This document shows positions 16,416 through 27,882 of a stretch of 60,000 nt of DNA, in pieces. The stretch comes from Tubulanus polymorphus. Taxonomy: Eukaryota; Nemertea; Palaeonemertea; Tubulaniformes; Tubulanidae. The number at the start of each line of letters is the position of its first letter. Position 1 is the first letter of the stretch. Made by a program: the position numbers and the translations under genes. The stretch covers positions 22,248,485-22,308,484 of the forward strand of contig NC_134027.1 in assembly GCF_964204645.1 (NCBI RefSeq). The letters run 5' to 3'. Under the pieces are notes generated by a model that saw nothing but the letters and a program-made list of their open reading frames with translations, was not told the origin of the DNA and searched no databases.

Positions 16416-16742
16416 GCAGTTAACGTTGGAAAGTCATTATTAACTAACTGCGGTATCTCAAACATTGAAATTCGATTTTCTTCTTCGATTTCACACGGCG
16501 AAAGACTTGGCGGCGCCATCGACTCATCTCTAACCACATCTTCGTATATATCAGATATCGTTTTAATGATGCGGAAGACTTAGGTTACATTTCGTACGAG
16601 ACGTCGTGGATATCACAGTTCGGTATTATGAGATAGCTTCTATTCAATTCCAACGGTACTTTAAAAAGCACTGTAACGTATATCAAATTGCTATAGCATC
16701 CATCGTTCTACGCGAGGCGATCTTTATAAAACAACCTTCGAA

Positions 16743-17717
16743 ATGAAATTGACCAATCACACTTCCAACGAAATCGGTCGGCCCTATTTCGCTTTTATGA
16801 TTTTTACCAGTCTTTCGAATCGACCGACGGCGAAATTGATGTCCGTCGGAAGCTTTTCCCATTTCGTTTCGCCGTGCGTTTTTGCCCTCAGTCTCTTCGG
16901 GAACACGGCCAGTTGCCTGGTCATGACCAGCGCGAAATTTCGCCGCCTTTCCTACGCGAACTATCTCGCGGCGTTATCGCTGACGGATTTCGGCACGTCT
17001 TTCGGCTTCTCGTGTATGCCGTTCGTTCGTTACCTCGTCGAACTCAACGGCAACGTCGTCGATATCGGACTAAGTGACGTTCTGGTGTGCCGAATTTACG
17101 AATTCGTTTTCAACTTTTGCATCTACTGTAGCTCGTGGTTTATCGTCGTCATCTCGGTCGAATGACTAGCGCTGGTTCTCTATCCTATGATGACGCGTGT
17201 GCTGTGCACGGCGGGTTTCGCGCGCCTGGTCGTCGCCGGAGTGTTAGTCGTCAACGGCATCGTCGCCACGCCTCATATCATCCTAATGCATTATACGGTC
17301 CGAATAGAATGTTACTACGAACTGACCGAACAGCAAAGTTTATTCAGCTTCATCGTCACGTATATCTACGTTATTCCCATTACGCTGATCATTATTTCGA
17401 ATTGTATTATCATCGGCACTTTGTACCAGCAACGCGATTTCGGAACGGGAAGCGTAAAACTAGCGCGGACTAGACAAACTACTATAATGCTTGTGACGGT
17501 CAGTTGCATTTTTGCAGCGACTACTTTGCCGACTACGTCCACCGCATTTAGGGTTTCAGCGTCAGCCGGTATGCAGACCGTTCTAACCGGTTTGTCCTTG
17601 CTACAAAGTTTCAACTACGCGATCAATTTCTACATTTATTTACTACTAGGAAAGGATGTTAGGTGTTTCGTAATGGCGAAAATATGTTGGTTCGTTAAGA
17701 ACGAAAAGAAGGTATAG
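16743..17717 (+). pseudogene. GPCR-2, rhodopsin-class receptor with one in-frame UGA (left copy)
   Basis: The frame 16,743-17,717 reads as a complete seven-transmembrane receptor of 324 positions except for TGA at 17,163-17,165. The stop falls in VVISVE-stop-LALVLYPM, the DRY/ERY arginine position at the end of TM3. Landmarks include TM1 GN, TM2 LSLTD, a TM3 cysteine (LVCRIYEF), a loop-2 cysteine (RIECYY), a TM6 leading into TLPTTST, and TM7 NYAINFYIY. Unlike GPCR-1 and GPCR-3 it keeps the canonical TM3/loop-2 cysteine pair. The DNA is visibly richer in G+C than its neighbours. It is either a young pseudogene or a readthrough gene: the stop context is TGA-CTA-G. Confidence 0.8.
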
Positions 17718-19525
17718 CGTTTTCGCGTGTTAGCCGATGTTTGAGGGAATGCACATGAACATCTATTGCTACGATGATTGATTGTTATTATATTTTCATA
17801 CTGTATCGTATTGTATAACTACATATATTCGTATCAATCGATTATGCAAAATAAACTATACTATTTAGAATGCCTACTTCTCTACGCAAATCATCTAGCC
17901 ACGTTATCGCTTATGAATTTTGCACGTCTAACGTTTTTTACGTGAATATTTTCGCGTGTTGGCCGATAGTGAAATATACAATAAGTATACAAGTGAAATT
18001 TGAAGGGGAGAATCAGTATATTGGTTTTATAAAAACAATTGCAACTTCAAAGAACGTAGGTGTCGACCCGATTAACAACTGAATTAACCAGGGGCCTAGC
18101 GCCACTGAGTGGATTACTGTTACTACGCTTGAAGTTCTCGAGGGTCTCAAATGAATGAATGAATGCTTTATTTTCAAATATGATTTAGAGCATAGCGTAC
18201 AAAGCAGAATACAAAATACAGTAAATAAAACTTAATACAATTAATCTACTACCACTTGCAGCACATTAATCGAGAATAGCACCGTCGTCTCCACGGTTTA
18301 ACGAACAAACGAACTCTAAAACAAAAGCTAGATCAGATTGGAACGATTGATTTCATTTAAAAAAATACTCTGAAGTTGGGCGTGAAGTACTCTGCCCAAA
18401 AGAAGGAATAAGAGCAATGGTTTGAGATCTACGTATATCATGCATTTTAATTTCTCTTCATTTTAGAACAATGTTAATTCATCAAACAGTTTTCGCGAAG
18501 AACTTATTTATATAGTTGCAAGCTGCCATTTTGTTGATAATCTTGTCCTGAATTGTTGGGAGGTTTTTATGGTGACTGATTCTCTTTTCTGGAATTATTT
18601 GTGATGTGTGAAATAAGACAAAAAGATGAAAATCTGAAAAAAATATCTTCGTTTTTACACTTGACAAAATCCATCCGAGTATTTCAAATCGAGCAAAGAT
18701 ATAATTGTGCATGATCTTGAAGGGCAAGAGTGATCAGAATCCGAGGGGTACGTACTTTGGTTCTTCTGAACTCGTTTTGTTTACTGACTCTGTTTCGCGT
18801 GGATCAAATCCTCCAGGTGAATAGAAAACAGAAAAGAACTGATCGATGTGATAGATTAAACAAAATGTCATTTGGGGATAATGTAGTGTCTTAATTCATA
18901 TTCCCAAGCCATGATATTGATTGATGCGTCTATTTCTTACGAATCCTTATGGTTTATCCGAAAGAGGGGAAGGGGGTAGAGATAAGGTTTGAAAGTTTAA
19001 CCGAGAGAACGTGGAGCAGCTGGTTCTGCTAATCATTCATCCGCCTATAATCGAATTACTAAGTTTTCTACACACAAACACACAAAATTACTTCCTATGT
19101 ATATCACGTTTTAAGAGATATCACCAACATTTATAAATCTCAATTTGTATGGCCTGATACTTGAATAAACCTAGATTTCGAATAACGTCGGTGAGTCTGA
19201 CAAATCGATCTGATACTGTCTGGTTAACTACGATTGCCTCGTTTTTCATTGATTTTAACTTTGACTATGCACATCATAAATACACATAGCCTACTTTCTC
19301 CACGGTGTATGTCGAGACAGGGACAAGTTTTTTAATTGGAAACTTAATATTGGAATCGTTGCAGGCACTTTCATAATTACGTTTCGATTACACGGTGAAC
19401 GAATGTTCGGTGCCATTAACCATTGTACCTTCCGTGTTATCATGTATCGCGATTATATTGGTTTCAGCTTTTTGAAGGCGTTTATCGCAGTTTAACAAGA
19501 GTTTCATTAATTTCAGTATAGTGCG
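17718..19525. other. Intergenic stretch between GPCR-2 and GPCR-3
   Basis: I see no gene. It holds an AATAAA at about 17,850 that could serve GPCR-2, a LINE-like 3' tail near 18,150-18,300, and a splice-acceptor-like TTAATTTCAG at 19,507-19,516, ten bases before the GPCR-3 start, which suggests a 5'-UTR intron. Confidence 0.5.
18147..18300 (-). mobile_element. Probable LINE 3' tail relic
   Basis: On the minus strand the sequence ends ..CATATTTGAAAATAAAGCATTCATTCATTCAT, a polyadenylation-like motif followed by short tandem ATTC repeats, as in many non-LTR retrotransposon tails. No reverse-transcriptase frame is attached. The mirror copy is at about 27,284-27,455. Confidence 0.45.
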
Positions 19526-20623
19526 ATGCTCGATTTTAACATTTCGAGTGGAAGCACCGAATTGACAACACGACCCAACCTGTGCCAGATTTTTAAAGCT
19601 CGCCCGGTTGAATGGCTCAACAAATTCAGTGTTTATGTATACCTAGGCTGGTATCTACCGGCATCCGTACTTGGTATAATATGCAACGCATTCACGGTAT
19701 CAGTTCTAAAACAATTCAAATCCGATAACTATTTTCTTATCAAAGTTCTCGCTTTAAACGATCTGCTGTTTATGATCGCTACATTCGTTCTGTATCCGCT
19801 GAGAACTGCGTACATTTACACCGTTCTGGGAGATATTTTATTTCGCAGAAATGACTGGATTTTCGGCTTCGTTTTCATCTCAGTCGCCTTGCCGTTTTTC
19901 TACATGTTTCAAATGACGCGTAACTGGTGCACTGTACTGCTCAGTCTAGAGCGGTTAATCGTCGTTTTGTTCCCGATAAAATCTCGTAAATTGCCCAAAA
20001 AATTACTCTTAGTAGTGGCGATGATGTTCGTTGCATTATTAAGTTTCTGTGGTCATTTTATTCACTTTCTACCCTCCAATCACATTCAATTCATGAACTG
20101 TCCTGACAATTGGCCGTACATTACGATGCGTGGTAAAGCTGTGAACTGGAATGGTTGGATTGAGCATACGAAATGGAAGTTCAAAGTATCTACACATTTT
20201 CTATTCATGTATCTTACTGTTATGATCCCAGTATGCTTTTTAGCGGCTATAAATATTCTGCTTATTTCTGTGACATTGTTCCGTCGAGTGAGTCGACGTT
20301 CAGAGCTCGGTGTAACGTCTAACGAGTCGTCTAAACGAGAAATGAGGGTTTTAAGGATGGTTTTATCAGTAGTTATGTTGTTCATCATTTGTGAAGGTTT
20401 TGGTTTTATCGACCGTTTAATGAACTTAAGATATGTCCCCAAGCTCGTGGGCATGAGGGTGATAGCTTTAGCATTCTCCATCATCGATTCGTCTGTAAAT
20501 TTTTTCGTGTATTGTCTGACGAATGACAAGTTCAGAAAAGTAGCTTTTGATATTCTTGGTCACAACTGCTGTAAGAGTAACGGTAAAATTGATTCAATCA
20601 AATCACGAGGATTGTGCATATAA
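19526..20623 (+). CDS. GPCR-3, rhodopsin-class receptor (left copy)
   Basis: A single-exon 365-residue receptor. The ATG at 19,526 is followed by an N-glycosylation site (NIS) and seven hydrophobic segments. TM3 ends TRNWCTVLLSLERLIVVLFP and TM7 reads DSSVNFFVYCLTNDKFR; both parallel GPCR-1, so the two are paralogues of one FMRFamide-receptor-like family. As in GPCR-1, TM3 lacks the usual cysteine, while the N-terminus (NLCQIF) and loop 2 (MNCPDNW) each have one. The translation is identical to that of the right-arm copy. The ligand is unknown. Confidence 0.92.
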   Translation: MLDFNISSGSTELTTRPNLCQIFKARPVEWLNKFSVYVYLGWYLPASVLGIICNAFTVSVLKQFKSDNYFLIKVLALNDLLFMIATFVLYPLRTAYIYTVLGDILFRRNDWIFGFVFISVALPFFYMFQMTRNWCTVLLSLERLIVVLFPIKSRKLPKKLLLVVAMMFVALLSFCGHFIHFLPSNHIQFMNCPDNWPYITMRGKAVNWNGWIEHTKWKFKVSTHFLFMYLTVMIPVCFLAAINILLISVTLFRRVSRRSELGVTSNESSKREMRVLRMVLSVVMLFIICEGFGFIDRLMNLRYVPKLVGMRVIALAFSIIDSSVNFFVYCLTNDKFRKVAFDILGHNCCKSNGKIDSIKSRGLCI

Positions 20624-20847
20624 ATGATTGTGTGGGGATAAAATTGCAATAGATTTCCCTTCAAACCCGTCCAACAAGGGACGAAGTCACATCTCAAACA
20701 TCGGAGACATTACTCCCAATTCGGCAAAAAGATGATGAAAAGTTCACCATGGACTATGCGACCGACTCAATATCTTATGATTTCATCCATGAATACCGAC
20801 AGTTCTAAGCAACATTACAGAAGTTCTAAGTAACATTACGGTCACTA

Positions 20848-20960
20848 AATCTCCCACGCCTAGCCGATAGAAGAAAGCAATCACGACTAAAGTCTATTTA
20901 TTTTTGATTGTCCACGATCTTTTTGGGATATTTCGCTTAGTTTTGGGTGTGCATACCTCA
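20848..20960 (-). repeat. Dispersed ~113-bp repeat near the inner arm end
   Basis: Reverse-oriented copy of the block at 762-874. It lies about 150 bp from the inner boundary of the inverted repeat; the mirror copy is at 24,624-24,736. Confidence 0.85.
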
Positions 20961-21725
20961 AAACACACCTGGCTTTGTCAAAGCTATCAAAACAATGCCG
21001 TTTGGAAATGATTTAGGCCTGTGATAGCGTAACCATTGCGGCCGTGCCAGCGTAGTGAAACACGTGCGAGCAATGTCCTCTCCCCTTAAAAAATAAACTT
21101 ACCCAGATCACATGGTGATCCGAGTAAATAAATTGAAATCTATAAGACTGCTTGTAAGAAGTATCTAGAGACCACTGTTCATAATGATAACCGAATTTTG
21201 GTACTCAAAACCATTAATATCATTAGAATCGACGTTTCGTGCAAGATTTCTAGATTTGTCGCGTGAGAGGACCTATGTTCCGTGACCGGCCGGCATCCTC
21301 TCAGGGGGGTGCGACAGTTAAGTTGATTGGGGAATGTATTTCCAATCGATGTTGTTGTTGTAATTGTTATAGATTTTGATTTTGTTTTTGTGCTCTTAGC
21401 AATTGTATTTTGTCGAGCAATAAAACATATTCTATTCTATGGAATTGAACCTGACAAAATACAAGTGGCGGACTACTCACGGGGAGATATCCTTATCAAC
21501 TAAGGTTTTATGCGGTATTAGTATTTGAACATTAAATCGCCACATTGCTATGTAGAATGAAAATCCAATTTCAATTGGATTACGGTTGCTAGTGCATCAA
21601 ATCGTGGTGGGATACAGTGAAGATGTTTCAGCCGTTTTCATCCATGTCGTACGGTCGTTTCCATTGATGTATCAATCATGGATCAATATTATTGATTGAA
21701 TCCTTTGGAAATCACTTCTTTTCAG

Positions 21726-22421
21726 GATTACGTCATCGTAAAGAACGATTTCACCCACGCGGATGTTGTCTGTAACCCGGCCAATATCAGAGTCGGTTAC
21801 GGAGATGCAAAGGCGTGTAGTTATTCGAATAGCCACATGGGGGCAGCACGTATCGACCTGACTGACACTGGATTCAAGTTACAAGATGGCGTACGTATTT
21901 CTTCGAGCTATTGCTTACCAATGATAATAGAGCTTTATGATTATTCTGCAGAAAACCCAATTGGTATTGATATCATTTTTTCATTCCGCATTCTTTTCGC
22001 TAGGCAAATAAAAAACAATCTTCCTTACGTTACCGCTTTTTCGGATAAAATCAACAGTTTTTCCAATCAGCAATATTGTCTACCGAAAAAAACATTCACG
22101 TAATCTTATAGCCAATATGACGTATATACGTTAATAATACTCGTTATATTGGTTCAAAGCCTATCTAAACCTCCCATGTGTTATACACTCTTTTTCACAT
22201 AACCGACTCCCGAATTGCGGACCCTCGTTTTACTTCATAGACAAAAAGAAAAATGTAGTCGTTACTGTTCTGATTTTCAGATAATATGGCGAAATACCGG
22301 ATATGGTGGAAAGAACATGATCGGGCCAACATTCTCGTCTAATCGGCAAATAATGAATGTTAGATGTCGGGCCCAGTGTGGAGGCTGTTACAGTGATGCT
22401 CTTCGACTAGTACCTGTTTGA
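21726..22421 (+). pseudogene. Partial GON gene: last two exons only
   Basis: Exon 21,726-21,890 (165 nt, acceptor TTTTCAG, donor GTACGT) and terminal exon 22,281-22,421 (141 nt, ending TGA) encode the second half of a GON domain, including HMGAARIDLTDTGF and CRAQCGGC. Exon lengths and sequence match the minus-strand gene at 54,650-59,633 better than the arm genes. The PAN, linker and first GON exons are not found upstream, where the inverted-repeat boundary lies at 21,116. It is probably a fragment truncated by the rearrangement, although its exons are undamaged. Confidence 0.8.
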
Positions 22422-24165
22422 AATGTACACATAAATGTTTCGCCGACAACGGACAAACATAACATTTTTGAACGCCCGATTATCAAACGTTGAATATGAC
22501 TGAAAGTCATTTCTTTTGTTCCGATGACTCTTTTTACGAAATTGATGACAGGCCTATTCTCCGCATGGCTTTTTGAGGAACTTCGAATGCTTGAATCAGC
22601 TATCTGTACTGACATTTTTGTTCTTGTTATTTTGTTATTAGAAAAGAGAGTCATGAAATACACTTAATGAAAAAATTCACAATCATAATCATGTTATTTG
22701 AAACTCCAATATTGATGACGTAGTGCACATCGACTCGCACAGAACCCCTCGAATAATGCGTAAAAGTTATCACTGTATATTAAGATTATTTCTAACTGTT
22801 TGTACGCCATCAAAATTCAAGTTAAAACCAATTCAAGTGTAACGAATAGTTTCAAACATGAGAAATCAACTTAGAAAATTAAGAATCTCTCGCTTTTTGA
22901 GAACATTTCTGGTTATTCTACCGTTTTGGCATGCAAGCATCGCCCATATTAGACCCGTCCAAAATCAGTCAGCATATCAATCCGCCTTCATTCGCCAAGT
23001 TTCTTCCGAATTTAGCTTGATGCATTCAGATCTTTAACCAAGGTGGTTTTCAGAAGTTTAAGAAATGTGCTTTTTGATGAAAGAAGATAGAAGAAGAAGG
23101 ATTATTCTACCGGTCCATCATCTCTTGACTGAAATACGTGCTGTGTAAATAGATATATGTGAGCGATAAATGAAAATTTTTATTTAGCATATACGTAAGC
23201 AACAACGATATTTCGTGATTCTGTTTATCTGATAGTGATTTCTATTCTTTAGACACGATCAGAGCGATGAATTAGAAATTATACATTCACTTGATGAAAA
23301 TGCGCAGCTTCGAATCGTAAATTCACAAGATTTGGTCCTCTTCGATCTGCAATGAAGGTGTTACCATAAACAAGTTTGGAAGGTTGAACTATCATGAATT
23401 AAATATGTTCAACTTAGCAGTAAATAGGTTAGATTGGATTGTGCTTTCAACAACTCTTCATCCAGAATCGTCCATCTAGTAAAATGGTCTCAGACACCCA
23501 GATATTTTTCAACCACGTTTTTGGCATATGTTACATGTGTGTGCGTGTGTGTGTGCGTGCGTGCGTGCGTGCGTGCGTGCTTGTGTGCGTGCGTGCGTGC
23601 GTGCGTGCGAGCGAGCGAGCGTGTGTGTGTTCGTTTTGTATTTCGCAATTATTTGTATAAAGATCTGTATTCCTGTCTTTTAACCAGGCGTTCTTTTTAT
23701 CTGTGATAAGTGTTGGATATGCCTCACTTTTTTGCTTTTATCTAAAACTGGTGTATACCTGAGTTTGCTGTTAATGTGTCAATTACAAACGATGTTTTTA
23801 TTGTTTATGCTGAATAAAGTTTTGAATTTGTATTTGTATTGGATGATTTGAATAACGATCGATATCAATTCCATTTACAAACAGCCTGTTGGCTGGATGA
23901 GAAACTCCAATGCCTGATTCGCAGTATATATGCGAGTAGTTAAAACATACCGTTTTTAACTGCAGCTGCCGACAACGCACATAAATTAGCAGATATCGTG
24001 GTACATGTAGCTCATGGTGGAATTGTGATCCTAAAAATTGGTTTGTATGTAGAAAAGCATAGTTTCCACGATAAGCGGTCGCTGGGAAAAGACCGGCGGT
24101 TACAACTCTTCATCATATTGTAACTTCGAGGCATACCATAACATTTGATTCTATTCCAGTTGATT
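22422..24165. other. Gene-less part of the spacer
   Basis: No gene is visible. The open frames at 23,434-23,706 only translate the GT/GTGC repeat. Confidence 0.6.
23536..23630. repeat. (GT)n/(GTGC)n simple repeat
   Basis: Alternating GTGT, GTGC and GAGC units over about 95 bp. The purine-pyrimidine alternation favours Z-DNA. Confidence 0.9.
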
Positions 24166-24168
24166 TAG

Positions 24169-24423
24169 TCAGATGAAAACAAGATCTTCTCTGTTTCTGT
24201 TTCTGTTTCGGTACGTTGGCGTAACCACTTCTGGCATTGAATGTCTACGGTGGAGCGAGGGCGAAATGTCTATTGAGGGGGGCGAGCAGATGAGTTCTCG
24301 GAACTCGGCTACCGAAAATCCTGGTTTCACTACGCTGCTTTCAAGATGGTTCCACTCAAGTGTAGTCCTAACGAAAAACGAGTTTTTGTACTGGTCGTTT
24401 AAATCGGCAAGAAAGACCGCCAT
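24169..24423 (-). mobile_element. Non-LTR retrotransposon RT C-terminal fragment
   Basis: The minus-strand frame reads DLNDQYKNSFFVRTTLEWNHLESSVV..FSVAEFRELI. This is the characteristic end of LINE ORF2 proteins after the reverse-transcriptase domain (NSFFxRTxxxWNxL..FRxxL). Only about 60 residues remain, followed by a CAGAAA repeat. It begins about 45 bp inside the right boundary of the inverted-repeat spacer. Confidence 0.7.
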
Positions 24424-24960
24424 TTTGTTCCAGTTTGTTTACTTCTTTGTGCATATGAGCAGTGTGTACCATGTGATCTGGGTAAGTTTATTTTTTAAGG
24501 GGAGAGGACATTGCTCGCACGTGTTTCACTACGCTGGCACGGCCGCAATGGTTACGCTATCACAGGCCTAAATCATTTCCAAACGGCATTGTTTTGATAG
24601 CTTTGACAAAGCCAGGTGTGTTTTGAGGTATGCACACCCAAAACTAAGCGAAATATCCCAAAAAGATCGTGGACAATCAAAAATAAATAGACTTTAGTCG
24701 TGATTGCTTTCTTCTATCGGCTAGGCGTGGGAGATTTAGTGACCGTAATGTTACTTAGAACTTCTGTAATGTTGCTTAGAACTGTCGGTATTCATGGATG
24801 AAATCATAAGATATTGAGTCGGTCGCATAGTCCATGGTGAACTTTTCATCATCTTTTTGCCGAATTGGGAGTAATGTCTCCGATGTTTGAGATGTGACTT
24901 CGTCCCTTGTTGGACGGGTTTGAAGGGAAATCTATTGCAATTTTATCCCCACACAATCAT

Positions 24961-26058
24961 TTATATGCACAATCCTCGTGATTTGATTGAATCAATTTTA
25001 CCGTTACTCTTACAGCAGTTGTGACCAAGAATATCAAAAGCTACTTTTCTGAACTTGTCATTCGTCAGACAATACACGAAAAAATTTACAGACGAATCGA
25101 TGATGGAGAATGCTAAAGCTATCACCCTCATGCCCACGAGCTTGGGGACATATCTTAAGTTCATTAAACGGTCGATAAAACCAAAACCTTCACAAATGAT
25201 GAACAACATAACTACTGATAAAACCATCCTTAAAACCCTCATTTCTCGTTTAGACGACTCGTTAGACGTTACACCGAGCTCTGAACGTCGACTCACTCGA
25301 CGGAACAATGTCACAGAAATAAGCAGAATATTTATAGCCGCTAAAAAGCATACTGGGATCATAACAGTAAGATACATGAATAGAAAATGTGTAGATACTT
25401 TGAACTTCCATTTCGTATGCTCAATCCAACCATTCCAGTTCACAGCTTTACCACGCATCGTAATGTACGGCCAATTGTCAGGACAGTTCATGAATTGAAT
25501 GTGATTGGAGGGTAGAAAGTGAATAAAATGACCACAGAAACTTAATAATGCAACGAACATCATCGCCACTACTAAGAGTAATTTTTTGGGCAATTTACGA
25601 GATTTTATCGGGAACAAAACGACGATTAACCGCTCTAGACTGAGCAGTACAGTGCACCAGTTACGCGTCATTTGAAACATGTAGAAAAACGGCAAGGCGA
25701 CTGAGATGAAAACGAAGCCGAAAATCCAGTCATTTCTGCGAAATAAAATATCTCCCAGAACGGTGTAAATGTACGCAGTTCTCAGCGGATACAGAACGAA
25801 TGTAGCGATCATAAACAGCAGATCGTTTAAAGCGAGAACTTTGATAAGAAAATAGTTATCGGATTTGAATTGTTTTAGAACTGATACCGTGAATGCGTTG
25901 CATATTATACCAAGTACGGATGCCGGTAGATACCAGCCTAGGTATACATAAACACTGAATTTGTTGAGCCATTCAACCGGGCGAGCTTTAAAAATCTGGC
26001 ACAGGTTGGGTCGTGTTGTCAATTCGGTGCTTCCACTCGAAATGTTAAAATCGAGCAT
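24961..26058 (-). CDS. GPCR-3, rhodopsin-class receptor (right copy)
   Basis: 365 residues, with a translation identical to the gene at 19,526-20,623, including the TRNWCTVLLSLERL and NFFVYCLTND motifs. The copies face each other tail to tail around the spacer. Identity at this length means the arm duplication is recent or is kept homogeneous by conversion. Confidence 0.92.
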   Translation of the reverse strand: MLDFNISSGSTELTTRPNLCQIFKARPVEWLNKFSVYVYLGWYLPASVLGIICNAFTVSVLKQFKSDNYFLIKVLALNDLLFMIATFVLYPLRTAYIYTVLGDILFRRNDWIFGFVFISVALPFFYMFQMTRNWCTVLLSLERLIVVLFPIKSRKLPKKLLLVVAMMFVALLSFCGHFIHFLPSNHIQFMNCPDNWPYITMRGKAVNWNGWIEHTKWKFKVSTHFLFMYLTVMIPVCFLAAINILLISVTLFRRVSRRSELGVTSNESSKREMRVLRMVLSVVMLFIICEGFGFIDRLMNLRYVPKLVGMRVIALAFSIIDSSVNFFVYCLTNDKFRKVAFDILGHNCCKSNGKIDSIKSRGLCI

Positions 26059-27882
26059 CGCACTATACTGAAATTAATGAAACTCTTGTTAAACTGCGAT
26101 AAACGCCTTCAAAAAGCTGAAACCAATATAATCGCGATACATGATAACACGGAAGGTACAATGGTTAATGGCACCGAACATTCGTTCACCGTGTAATCGA
26201 AACGTAATTATGAAAGTGCCTGCAACGATTCCAATATTAAGTTTCCAATTAAAAAACTTGTCCCTGTCTCGACATACACCGTGGAGAAAGTAGGCTATGT
26301 GTATTTATGATGTGCATAGTCAAAGTTAAAATCAATGAAAAACGAGGCAATCGTAGTTAACCAGACAGTATCAGATCGATTTGTCAGACTCACCGACGTT
26401 ATTCGAAATCTAGGTTTATTCAAGTATCAGGCCATACAAATTGAGATTTATAAATGTTGGTGATATCTCTTAAAACGTGATATACATAGGAAGTAATTTT
26501 GTGTGTTTGTGTGTAGAAAACTTAGTAATTCGATTATAGGCGGATGAATGATTAGCAGAACCAGCTGCTCCACGTTCTCTCGGTTAAACTTTCAAACCTT
26601 ATCTCTACCCCCTTCCCCTCTTTCGGATAAACCATAAGGATTCGTAAGAAATAGACGCATCAATCAATATCATGGCTTGGGAATATGAATTAAGACACTA
26701 CATTATCCCCAAATGACATTTTGTTTAATCTATCACATCGATCAGTTCTTTTCTGTTTTCTATTCACCTGGAGGATTTGATCCATGCGAAACAGAGTCAG
26801 TAAACAAAACGAGTTCAGAAGAACCAAAGTACGTACCCCTCGGATTCTGATCACTCTTGCCCTTCAAGATCATGCACAATTATATCTTTGCTCGATTTGA
26901 AATACTCGGATGGATTTTGTCAAGTGTAAAAACGAAGATATTTTTTTCAGATTTTCATCTTTTTGTCTTATTTCACACATCACAAATAATTCCAGAAAAG
27001 AGAATCAGTCACCATAAAAACCTCCCAACAATTCAGGACAAGATTATCAACAAAATGGCAGCTTGCAACTATATAAATAAGTTCTTCGCGAAAACTGTTT
27101 GATGAATTAACATTGTTCTAAAATGAAGAGAAATTAAAATGCATGATATACGTAGATCTCAAACCATTGCTCTTATTCCTTCTTTCGGGCGGAGTACTTC
27201 ACGCCCAACTTCAGAGTATTTTTTTAAATGAAATCAATCGTTCCAATCTGATCTAGCTTTTGTTTTAGAGTTCGTTTGTTCGTTAAACCGTGGAGACGAC
27301 GGTGCTATTCTCGATTAAGGTGCTGCAAGTGGTAGTAGATTAATTGTATTAAGTTTTATTTACTGTATTTTGTATTCTGCTTTGTACGCTATGCTCTAAA
27401 TCATATTTGAAAATAAAGCATTCATTCATTCATTCCTTCATTCATTCATTTGAGACCCTCGAGAACTTCAAGCGTAGTAACAGTAATCCACTCAGTGGCG
27501 CTAGGCCCCTGGTTAATTCAGTTGTTAATCGGGTCGACACCTACGTTCTTTGAAGTTGCAATCGTTTTTATAAAACCAATATACTGATTCTCCCCTTCAA
27601 ATTTCACTTGTATACTTATTGTATATTTCACTATCGGCCAACACGCGAAAATATTTACGTAAAAGACGTTAGACGTGCAAAATTCATAAGCGATAACGTG
27701 GCTAGATGATTTGCGTAGAGAAGTAGGCATTCTAAATAGTATAGTTTATTTCGCATAATAGATTGATACAAAGATATGTAGTTATACAATACGATACAGT
27801 ATGAAAATATAATAACAATCAATCATCGTAGCAATAGATGTTCATGTGCATTCCCTCAAACATCGGCTAACACGCGAAAACG
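26059..27882. other. Intergenic stretch, mirror of 17,718-19,525
   Basis: No gene is visible. It includes the LINE-like tail with ATTC repeats at about 27,284-27,455 (plus strand), where the repeat count differs slightly from the left arm. Confidence 0.5.

Larger units (their letters stand above)
21117..24467. other. Spacer of the inverted duplication
   Basis: A 3.35-kb non-duplicated centre. It holds two GON exons, a (GT/GTGC)n tract, two LINE-like 3' tails (AATAAAACATATTCTATTC near 21,420 and AATAAAGTTTTGAATTTG near 23,815) and a reverse-transcriptase C-terminal fragment at its right edge. Confidence 0.85.

Noticed and set aside
17366-17614. 82-codon antisense frame and other frames over GPCR-2
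   Set aside because: Shadows caused by the higher G+C of GPCR-2.
20086-20529. 147-codon minus-strand frame (and mirror 25,055-25,498)
   Set aside because: Antisense shadow of GPCR-3, whose own frame has clear receptor motifs.
23434-23706. Cys-Val/Arg-Ala-Cys-rich open frames
   Set aside because: Translation of the GT/GTGC simple repeat.
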